Origin: Cellulomonas sp. S1-8
GTDB taxonomy: Bacteria > Actinomycetota > Actinomycetes > Actinomycetales > Cellulomonadaceae
Length of the DNA stretch: 64,000 nt
Reading direction: 5' to 3'
Assembly (NCBI RefSeq): GCF_026184235.1
Contig: NZ_CP110806.1
Coordinates: 2,976,001-3,040,000, forward strand
Positions 46,316-54,800 of the stretch are shown here, one piece after another (position 1 is the first letter of the stretch; each line of letters begins with the position of its first letter). Both the position numbers and the translations under genes were made by a program. The notes under the pieces were generated by a model. That model searched no databases and was not told the origin of the DNA. It saw only the letters and a program-made list of their open reading frames with translations.

Positions 46316-47548
46316 TCAACCCTCGTCCTGCTCCTGCGGGCCGTCGTCCCCGTCCTCGAGCGGCACCTCCTGCTCGACGCGCACCGGCACGTCCGCCGCC
46401 CGCAGTGCGAGCACCAGCGCGCCCATCACCTCGGCCCGCTGCCCCAGCGCCGCGGGCACGACCTCCAGCGGGGCGATCTGGTTGAGCAGCACGCGGCGGC
46501 GCACCGCGTCGCGCAGCGGACCCAGCAGCACCTCGCCCGTCTCGGACAGCTCTCCCCCCACGACCACGCACTGCGGGTTCACCGCCGTGCCCAGACCCGC
46601 GACGACCGAGCCGATCACCGCACCCGCGTCCGCGACCACGCGCGCGAACCCGGGGTCCCCGTCGCGCGTGCGCGCCACGACGTCCCGCAGCGCCAGCGAC
46701 CCGTGCGTCGCCCGCAGCGGCTCGACCAGGGCGTTCGCCCCCACGACCGTGTCGAGGCACCCCCGCGAGCCGCACCGGCAGATGTGCCCGGTCGGGTCGA
46801 CCTGCACGTGCCCGATCTCGCCCGCCGTCCCGGCGAACCCGCGGTGGACCTGCCCACCCAGGACGATGCCGGCGCCGGTGCCGTACGACACCCGCACGTA
46901 CACCACGTCGCGGTAGCCGCGGGCCGCCCCCAGCGTCGCCTCGGCCAGCGCCCCCAGGTTCGCGTCGTTGTCGACGTGGACGGGCCTGCCGAGCCGCTTG
47001 GTGAGCACCTGGCCCAGGTGCTCCCCCTCCCAGCCGCGCAGCAGCCCGGGCACCGAGATCATCCCCGTGTCCGCGTCGACCGGTGCCGGGACCCCGACCC
47101 CGATGCCGACCACGTCGTCGAGCCCCGACCCGATCCGCTCGAGCAGCTCCATGACCAGCAGCGCGGCGCGGTCCAGCGTCGTGTCCGACGGGTGCTCGTA
47201 CGGCAGCGGCAGCTGCTGCTCCGCCACCACCTCGTGCGCGAAGTCCCCCAGCACGACGCGCAGGTGGCGGTGCCCCACGTGCACCCCGACCGCCAGGCCG
47301 ACGCGGCGGGCGAGCGTGACCAGCTGGGCACGCCGCCCGCTGCGCGTCGTGACGGCCGTGTCGACGAGGCCGGCCGCCAGCAGCTCGCGGACGATCGTCG
47401 ACACCGTCGCCTGGGACAGGCCCGTCGCAGCGGCGAGCTCGACCTGGGTCAGGCCGCCGTACCGCTGGACCGTCCCGACCACGAGCGCCTTGTTGGCCTC
47501 GCGCAGGGCCGTCTGCGACCCCGCCGCCGCCGCCCCCCGCCGGCTCAC
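46316..47548 (-). CDS. ROK-family transcriptional regulator (copy 2)
   Basis: A 410-residue paralogue of 39861-41063. The helix-turn-helix LTQVELAAATGLSQATVSTI is nearly identical, so the two may bind similar operators. GTGAGIVLGG, GTAGEIGHVQVDP and the zinc motif CRCGSRGCLDT are present. The C-terminal tail is acidic (DGDDGPQEQDEG). The sensor half differs more (VHVGHRHLRV versus IDVGPRHLRV), which would allow a different inducer. Confidence 0.9.
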   Translation of the reverse strand: MSRRGAAAAGSQTALREANKALVVGTVQRYGGLTQVELAAATGLSQATVSTIVRELLAAGLVDTAVTTRSGRRAQLVTLARRVGLAVGVHVGHRHLRVVLGDFAHEVVAEQQLPLPYEHPSDTTLDRAALLVMELLERIGSGLDDVVGIGVGVPAPVDADTGMISVPGLLRGWEGEHLGQVLTKRLGRPVHVDNDANLGALAEATLGAARGYRDVVYVRVSYGTGAGIVLGGQVHRGFAGTAGEIGHVQVDPTGHICRCGSRGCLDTVVGANALVEPLRATHGSLALRDVVARTRDGDPGFARVVADAGAVIGSVVAGLGTAVNPQCVVVGGELSETGEVLLGPLRDAVRRRVLLNQIAPLEVVPAALGQRAEVMGALVLALRAADVPVRVEQEVPLEDGDDGPQEQDEG

Positions 47549-47594
47549 CGGGACGACCTCCCGGCGCTCACGCGCCGCACCGCGCCGCCGCGAC

Positions 47595-48827
47595 CTACTG
47601 CGTGCCCGCGCGTCGCTTGTTGAGCAGGTCGAACGCGACGGCCAGCAGCAGGACCATGCCCTTGATCGCCATCTGCCACGACGGGTCGACCGACAGGATC
47701 GACAGGCCCATGTTGAGCACGCCCATGATGAGCGCGCCGACGATGGCGCCGGCGATCCGGCCGATGCCGCCGGTGACCGCGGCGCCGCCGATGAAGCAGG
47801 CCGCGATGGCGTCGAGCTCGTAGTTCTGACCCGCCGACGCGATGGCCGCGCCGGCGCGTGCCGTGGTGAAGACCGCGGCGGCGCCGGCCAGCAGACCCAT
47901 GTTGACGAAGATCCAGAAGTCGACCTTGCGGGTGTTGACGCCGGACAGCGCCGCCGCAGCCCGGTTGCCGCCGATCGCGTAGATGTGCCGACCGAAGACG
48001 GTGCGGCCCATGAGGAACGAGTAGGCGACGACGAGGGCGCCGACGACGACCAGGACGATCGGCGTGCCGCCGGCCGAGAACGACAGGATGACGGTGAGCA
48101 CGCCGATGCCCAGGGCGATCATCGCGATCTTCGCGATGAACAGACCGGTCGCCTCGACGTGCAGGTCGTGCTTGCGCAGCGCGCTGCGCGCCCGCAGCTG
48201 GCTCAGCGCGATCGCCGCGATCGCCAGGGCGCCGATCACCAGCGTGACGACGTCCATGTCGTTCACGTAGTTGAGCCAGGGCGGCAGCGAGCCCTTGGAG
48301 ATGCGGATGAACGAGGAGGGCAGCCCCGCGAGCGTCTCGCCGACGACCACGAGGGCCAGCCCGCGGAACACGAGCATGCCCGCGAGCGTCACGATGAACG
48401 CCGGGATGCCCACGTAGGCGACCCAGAACCCCTGCCAGGCGCCGACGAGGGCGCCCAGCGCCAGGCCGACGAGCACCGCCACGATCCACGGTGCGTCGAA
48501 GTCGCGCATGGTCGTGGCCACGATGCCGCCGACGAACGCGACGACGGAGCCGACGGACAGGTCGATGTGACCCGCGACGATGACCATGAGCATGCCGATG
48601 GCGAGCACCATGATGTGCGCGTTCTGCTGGAACAGGGCCGCGACGTTGTTGGCGAGCAGCAGCTTGCCGTCGGTGAGCACCTGGAACAGCAGGACGATGA
48701 CGACCAGGGCACCGAAGATGCCGTACTGGCGCGCGTTGCCGCCCAGGCCCTGGAGCCGCTGCGCGAGCGGCACGCGCGGCGCACCCGGCGGCGTCGAGGG
48801 CACGTTGGCGTCGGTCGTGGTGCTCAT
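47595..48827 (-). CDS. Multiple-monosaccharide ABC permease (copy 2)
   Basis: A 410-residue paralogue of 41175-42353 with a longer N-terminus ([20 protein letters not shown]). [20 protein letters not shown] and [20 protein letters not shown] are conserved. The middle segments between helices differ strongly. It overlaps the ATPase gene by ATGA. Confidence 0.92.
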   Translation of the reverse strand: MSTTTDANVPSTPPGAPRVPLAQRLQGLGGNARQYGIFGALVVIVLLFQVLTDGKLLLANNVAALFQQNAHIMVLAIGMLMVIVAGHIDLSVGSVVAFVGGIVATTMRDFDAPWIVAVLVGLALGALVGAWQGFWVAYVGIPAFIVTLAGMLVFRGLALVVVGETLAGLPSSFIRISKGSLPPWLNYVNDMDVVTLVIGALAIAAIALSQLRARSALRKHDLHVEATGLFIAKIAMIALGIGVLTVILSFSAGGTPIVLVVVGALVVAYSFLMGRTVFGRHIYAIGGNRAAAALSGVNTRKVDFWIFVNMGLLAGAAAVFTTARAGAAIASAGQNYELDAIAACFIGGAAVTGGIGRIAGAIVGALIMGVLNMGLSILSVDPSWQMAIKGMVLLLAVAFDLLNKRRAGTQ

Positions 48828-50371
48828 CGGGCGATCCCGTCCTTGTCCATCGTCATGAAGTGCATGAGGTGCTCCTGGGTCGCGTCGGCGCGGGCCACCT
48901 CGCCCGTGACGCGGCCCTGGCTGAGCGCGTAGATGCGGTCGCAGACGCCGAGGAGCTCGGGCAGCTCGGAGGAGATGACGAGCACGCCCTTGCCCGCGTC
49001 CGCGAGCCTGTTGATGATCGTGTAGATCTCGTACTTCGCACCGACGTCGATGCCGCGCGTCGGCTCGTCGAGGATCAGCACGTCGGGATCGGTGTAGATC
49101 CACTTGCTGAGCACGACCTTCTGCTGGTTGCCGCCGGACAGCTTGCCCACCAGCGCCGCGACGGTCGGCGTCTTGATGTTGAGCTCCTGGCGGTACTGCT
49201 CGGCGACCGTCGACTCCGTCTCACGGTCGACCACGCCGAACCGGGAGAGCTTGCCGAGCGCGGCCAGCGACACGTTGTGCTGCACCGTGTCGATGAGGTT
49301 GAGGCCGAACCGCTTGCGGTCCTCGGTGGCGTAGGCGATGCCGTGGGCGATGGCCTGCCGCACGTTGCCGACCGTGACCTCCTTGCCGTCGCGGAACAGC
49401 CGTCCCGAGACGCGGGTGCCGTACGACCGCCCGAACACGCTCATCGCGAGCTCGGTGCGACCCGCGCCCATGAGGCCCGCGAGCCCCACGATCTCGCCGC
49501 GGTGCACGGTCAGGCTCGCCCGATCGACGACCTTGCGCGCCTGGTCGACCGGGTGGTGGACGGTCCAGTCCTCGATGCGCAGCACCTCCTCGCCGATGGT
49601 CGAGGTGTGCTCGGGGAACCGGTGGTCGAGAGGACGGCCGACCATGCCCCGGATGATGCGCTCCTCGGTCACGGGCTCCGCGCCGTTCATGGCGAGCGAC
49701 TCGATCGTCTGCCCGTCACGCAGGATCGTCGTGGTGTCCGCGATCGCCTCGATCTCGTTGAGCTTGTGGCTGATGATGATCGAGGTGATGCCGTCGTCCC
49801 GCAGGCCCCGGATGAGGCCGAGCAGGTGCGCGCTGTCCTCGTCGTTGAGGGCGGCCGTCGGCTCGTCGAGGATGAGCAGGCGCACCTCCTTCGACAGGGC
49901 CTTGGCGATCTCGACGAGCTGCTGCTTACCGACGCCGATGTCGGCGACGCGGGTGTCGGGGCGCTCGGCCAGACCGACGCGGGCCAGCAGGCGCGCCGCC
50001 TCGGCGTTGGTCCGGTTCCAGTCGACGACGCCACGCTGCGCCCGCTCGTTGCCGAGGAAGATGTTCTCGGCGATCGACAGGTAGGGCGAGAGCGCGAGCT
50101 CCTGGTGGATGATGACGACGCCCTGGCGCTCGGAGTCGCGGATCCCGCGGTACTCCTGCACCTGGCCGTCGAGGACGATGTCGCCCTCGTAGGTGCCGTG
50201 GGGGTAGATGCCCGACAGGACCTTCATGAGCGTCGACTTGCCGGCGCCGTTCTCGCCGCAGATCGCGTGGATCTCGCCGCGGAGCACCGACAACGTGACG
50301 TCGGAGAGCGCCTTGACGCCCGGGAAGGTCTTGGTGATGCCGCGCATCTCGAGGATGTGCTCGGTGTCCAT
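48824..50371 (-). CDS. Two-domain sugar ABC ATPase (copy 2)
   Basis: A 515-residue paralogue of 42350-43906. [42 protein letters not shown], the degenerate GLMGAGRTE and [20 protein letters not shown] are all conserved. Together with the binding protein and permease it makes a second complete importer. Confidence 0.93.
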   Translation of the reverse strand: MDTEHILEMRGITKTFPGVKALSDVTLSVLRGEIHAICGENGAGKSTLMKVLSGIYPHGTYEGDIVLDGQVQEYRGIRDSERQGVVIIHQELALSPYLSIAENIFLGNERAQRGVVDWNRTNAEAARLLARVGLAERPDTRVADIGVGKQQLVEIAKALSKEVRLLILDEPTAALNDEDSAHLLGLIRGLRDDGITSIIISHKLNEIEAIADTTTILRDGQTIESLAMNGAEPVTEERIIRGMVGRPLDHRFPEHTSTIGEEVLRIEDWTVHHPVDQARKVVDRASLTVHRGEIVGLAGLMGAGRTELAMSVFGRSYGTRVSGRLFRDGKEVTVGNVRQAIAHGIAYATEDRKRFGLNLIDTVQHNVSLAALGKLSRFGVVDRETESTVAEQYRQELNIKTPTVAALVGKLSGGNQQKVVLSKWIYTDPDVLILDEPTRGIDVGAKYEIYTIINRLADAGKGVLVISSELPELLGVCDRIYALSQGRVTGEVARADATQEHLMHFMTMDKDGIAR

Positions 50372-50396
50372 GTGTCCTCGCTGGTGGTCCGGACGG

Positions 50397-50429
50397 GCCG
50401 GCCGCGCGACCCGGGGTCGCGCGGCCGGC
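50397..50429 (-). terminator. Hairpin between binding protein and ATPase genes (copy 2)
   Basis: GCCGGCCGCGCGACCC (50397-50412) and its complement (50414-50429) form a 16-base inverted repeat at the same place as in copy 1, although the bases differ. Confidence 0.65.
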
Positions 50430-50435
50430 TCGGTG

Positions 50436-51566
50436 TCACAGGCCGAGGTCCTCGGCGGCGTAGAAGCCCGACTCGGTGAGCACGTCGACGTTCTCCGGCG
50501 TGATGACCTGCGGGGGCAGGAGGTAGGTCGGGACGACCTTCACACCGTTGTCGTAGGTCTCCTCGTCGTTGACCTCGACGGTCTCGCCGTCGACGATCTG
50601 CTGGATCATCGTGGCGACCTGGTCGCCGAGGGTGCGGGTGTCCTTCCAGACGGACATCGACTGCTTGCCCGCGATCATGTTGAGCACGTTGGCCTGGTCG
50701 GCGTCCTGGCCGGTGAGGACCGGGTAGTCCGGGCCCGGTGCGTAGCCGTTGCCCTCGAGCGCCTGGGCGATGCCCAGCGCGAGCGAGTCGTTGGGCGACA
50801 GGACGACGTCGACCTTGGTGCCGCCGGCGTAGAACGAGTTCAGGCGGTTCTCCATCTCGGACTGGGCCGTGTCGGAGCTCCAGCCCTGCACGCCGATGGA
50901 CTGCCAGTCGTCGTTGGACGCCGGGGCCTTGCCGGACGGGACGACGAGCTGGCCGCTGTCCACGTACTCGGACAGGACGTCCCACGCACCGGCGAAGAAG
51001 AACTTCGCGTTGTTGTCGTCGGGCGAGCCGGCGAACGGCTCGAGGTTGAACGGGCCGGCACCGCCGGCGAGGTCCAGCGTCTCGGCGATGAACTCGCCCT
51101 GCATGGTCCCGACGCCGTAGTTGTCGAACGTCGCGTAGTAGTCGACGTTCGGGGTGTCGTTGATGAGGCGGTCGTAGGCGATGACCGTGATGCCGGCCTC
51201 GGCGGCCTGCTCGAGGGTCGGGGCGAGCGCCGTGCCGTCGATCGACGCGATGACGAGGATGTCCGCACCCTGGTTGATCATGTTCTCGAGCTGGGTGATC
51301 TGCTGGTCGACCTTGTTGTCGGCGTACTGCAGGCTCGTCTCGAAGCCCGCCTCCCCCAGCAGCTCCTCGAGGTGCGCGCCGTCGCGGTTCCACCGCTCGA
51401 GGCTCTTGGTCGGCATCGCGATGCCGACGAGCGTCTCCTCGACGGTGCCGGCACCCTCGGTGCTCTCCGACCCCGCGTCACGCTCGGTGCTGCAGGCCGC
51501 CAGGGACCCGACCAGTGCACCTGCGGCGACCATCGCGATCGCGCTCTTCTTCCACGCCTGTGACAT
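50436..51566 (-). CDS. Sugar-binding lipoprotein, ChvE-like (copy 2)
   Basis: A 376-residue paralogue of 43989-45146. The lipobox is [11 protein letters not shown] (Cys 25). [51 protein letters not shown] and [14 protein letters not shown] show the ChvE-like family. Ligand-side segments differ from copy 1 (for example [20 protein letters not shown] here), so the ligand may differ. Confidence 0.92.
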   Translation of the reverse strand: MSQAWKKSAIAMVAAGALVGSLAACSTERDAGSESTEGAGTVEETLVGIAMPTKSLERWNRDGAHLEELLGEAGFETSLQYADNKVDQQITQLENMINQGADILVIASIDGTALAPTLEQAAEAGITVIAYDRLINDTPNVDYYATFDNYGVGTMQGEFIAETLDLAGGAGPFNLEPFAGSPDDNNAKFFFAGAWDVLSEYVDSGQLVVPSGKAPASNDDWQSIGVQGWSSDTAQSEMENRLNSFYAGGTKVDVVLSPNDSLALGIAQALEGNGYAPGPDYPVLTGQDADQANVLNMIAGKQSMSVWKDTRTLGDQVATMIQQIVDGETVEVNDEETYDNGVKVVPTYLLPPQVITPENVDVLTESGFYAAEDLGL

Positions 51567-51801
51567 CGTTGTCTGCTCCCTCTGTACGCCGCAGCGAGGG
51601 CAGGGACGTCCGTCGTCCCCGCCCCCCGGGGCCGGCGTCGGTGCCGGTGAGCCGGGTACGGCTTCGCGTTGAATTCAAGACCTGAAGCCTAGGCAGGTGC
51701 AAGGGTCGTGACCAATCCGTGTCCTGACGTCATTCGTGCGTGTTGTCGCACCACGCTCCCGACATCCCGGACGTCCCGCCGAACGAGTGGTCGACCTGGC
51801 T
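51567..51801 (-). promoter_or_regulatory. Promoter and operator of sugar locus copy 2
   Basis: On the minus strand TTGGTC (51710-51715) and TAGGCT (51686-51691) are 18 bases apart and form a good -35/-10 pair. The perfect palindrome TTGAATTCAA (51669-51678) falls just after the expected transcription start, a position suited to repression. TGGCTTCA/TGAAGCCA (51797-51817) at the left end of the amylopullulanase gene may be a weak terminator. Confidence 0.55.
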
Positions 51802-54800
51802 TCACTGCTTGAAGCCACTGCGTCGCTCGACGAGGACGGCCACCGTCCGGGCGGGCACCGTGACCGTCCCGGTGGCCCGCTCGTAGACCGTGCCGCGCAC
51901 CACCGGGTCCGCACCGTACGCCTGGACCGGCGAGAGCACGTAGCGCCGGCCGGTGAGGGTGCCGACGCGCTGGCTCGTCGGCTCGTCGGACGCGTTGACG
52001 ACGACCAGCAGCCCGTCCAGACGGCGGTCGACGTCGACCCGCCAGCGCCGCGTCGCGGCGTCCCAGCCCGGGCGGTCCTCGACGTGCATGACCACGACGC
52101 CCGGGGTTGCGTCCGGACCCGACACGGGGAACGTCACACGGTCCTCGATCAGGTCCGCGTCGCCCAGCCGGAACAGGCGCGTCGAGCTGCGCAGCTCGAG
52201 CAGCTCGGCAGCCGCGGTGCTCGCGGTCGCGATGTCCTGGGGCGTGGGCACGAGCGTCGGGTCGGCCAGCAGCGGCTGCTGGAACGGCCACTTCGCCTCG
52301 TTGTCGGGCGCCGGGGGCAGGCCACGACCGAAGCCGTTGGTCTGCTGCGAGAAGTCGAGCACGTTGAACCAGTCACCCGAGTCGTAGGAGTTGCGGTCCA
52401 GCGACTTGCTGCGCAGCAGGTCGGCGCCCGCGTGCCAGAACGACGGCGTCTGCGCCAGGGTCGCCGTCGCGAGCGAGACCGTGCTCATGCGCACCCGGTC
52501 CGCCATGGGTGTGTCCTGCGGCAGCTTGAGGTACAGGTTGTCGAAGATCGTCTCGTTGTCGTGCGCGTCGACGTAGGTGACGACCTCCTCCGGGGAGTCG
52601 GCGTACCCGGCGGGCTGCCCGTTGTAGTCGAGCTGGTCGCCGCGCCGCACGGTGCCGTCGCTCGCCAGCAGCTCGAAGCCGCGCAGGTTGCCCGCCATGC
52701 CGAGCCGTACGAGGTCCGCCTGGTGCCGCACGCGGGCGAGCTGATCGGCCTCGCTGCCGTTCACCGCGGCACCGTTCGGGTCGGTGTACGCACCCGAGCC
52801 GAACCCCTGCAGGCGCGGGTCCTCGTCGAACGGACCGCCGCCACGCACCGCGTCGCGCAACCGGTCGGAGAACGTGCCGATCCCCGTCCCGCCGAGCTGG
52901 CCCTGCGTGGCCTGCTCGAACAGCCGGTTGTCGGCGACCTCGCCGAAGTTCCAGCCCTCGCCGTAGAGGTACACCGCGCGGCCGTCGACGCCGTCGCGCC
53001 GGGTCGTCAGTGCGTCGAGCGCGGCGCGGACCTTCTCCATCGACTGCCGCGAGTGGTGGCCCATGAGGTCGAACCGGAAGCCGTCGACCTTGTGGTCGCG
53101 GGCCCACGTGACGACCGAGTCGACCATCATCTTCTCGGCCAGCGCGTGCTCGGTGGCGACGTTCTGGCAGCACGTCGACGTCTCGACCTGCCCGGTCGCG
53201 TCCAGCCGGTGGTAGTAGCCCGGCACGACGCGGTCGAGGACGCTCTTCGCGTCCTGCCCGCTCGCCGCCGTGTGGTTGAAGACCTGGTCGAGCACGACCT
53301 GCAGGCCGTCGGCGTGCAGCGCGCCGACCATGGAGCGGAACTCCGCGATCCGCGCCCCGCCGTGGGCGTGATGCGCGTACGAGCCCTCCGGCGCCGTCCA
53401 GTGCCACGGGTCGTAGCCCCAGTTGAACCCGTCCTGCCCGGCGACCGCGGTGACGCACGCCTGCTGCTGCGGGGAGTCGGGAGGCAGCGCGGCCAGGTCG
53501 CAGTCGGGGGTCGCCTGGGCGGCGCGGTCCTCCTCGATCGAGGCGATGTCGAACGTCGGCAGCAGGTGCACGGTCGTCAGGCCCGCGTCCGCGAGGTCGC
53601 GCAGGTGGTCGCGCCCGTCGCTGCGGCGCACCGCGAACGCGCCGTACGTGCCGCGCAGCGCGGGCGGGACGGTCGCGTCCGCGATCGAGAAGTCGCGCAC
53701 GTGCAGCTCGTAGATCGTCTGGTCGACGGGCCGCACCCGAGGCTGCGGCGTCCGCTCCCACTGCCGGGGGCGGTACCGCGGGTCGTCGAGGTCGACGAGC
53801 ACGCCGTGCGTGCTGTTCAGCGTCAGGGCGACCGCGTACGGGTCGGTGACCCGGTTGACCTCGATCTCCCCGGTCGTGGGCGCGTAGACCGTGACCTCCC
53901 ACAGGTAGGCGCCGCCGGACCACCCCCTGCGACCCGACGCGGTCCACGCACCGTCGGACTGGCGGCGCGCGGCCGTGCGGACGGGCTCGGCGGTGGTGTC
54001 GACCGCACCGTCGCGCGCGGCCGGCCACACGAGGAGATCGACGTCCTGCGCGGTCGGGGCCCAGAGTGCGAGCGACGGCCGGCCCTTCGACCACGTCGTT
54101 CCGTACGTACGTCTGGTCGCCTTGCTGCTGTACAGGTCGTCGAGCACCCCCGGCACCTGCACGCCCGTGACCGCCTGCGCGACGTCGTCCACGCCGGCCT
54201 GCCGGACCAGGAGCTGCCCCTGGAGCAGCCGCTCGACCGTGCGACGGTCCGCGTCCACGCGCAGCGCGAGGTACCCGTCGAGGGCGGGGAACCGCGCGCG
54301 CTGCTCCGTCGTGAGTCCGCCCTCGACCACGGAGAGCGCGATCGCCTCACCGCTGGTGACCTGGCCGTCCGCGACGACGAGCGACGCGTCCGGCGACGCG
54401 TGCAGCGCGAAGCCCAGCTCGGACGGGTCGGTGCCGCTCGCGACGAACGACGCCGGCCACGCGATCGTGCGCGCGTCGAGCCAGTGCGCGGCGAGCTGCC
54501 CCGTGCCGGGCAGCGGCGGATCGCCGGCCCCGATGCTCAGCACGTGCGTCGTCAGGTCGTAGGTGAACACCACGGGCGAGCCCCCGGGGGCCGAGAACGG
54601 GATGTTCGCACCGCCCAACACCCCGTCGACGCCGTAGCTCACGTCCCAGGACAGGCCGTGCGCGACCTTGACCTCGTAGGTCCCGGCGGCCAGGTCCGGC
54701 AGCGTGAACGTCGCGGTGCCGTCGCCGTCGCCGTCCACCAGGGCGGTGGCCAGGCAGGCCGGGTCCCAGTCGCCCGCGCAGCCGACCTCGCTCTGGTACG

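Noticed and set aside
45152..47623. An 823-codon plus-strand frame over the second ATPase and ROK genes
   Set aside because: Composition is that of a shadow frame, and the minus strand has clear family matches.
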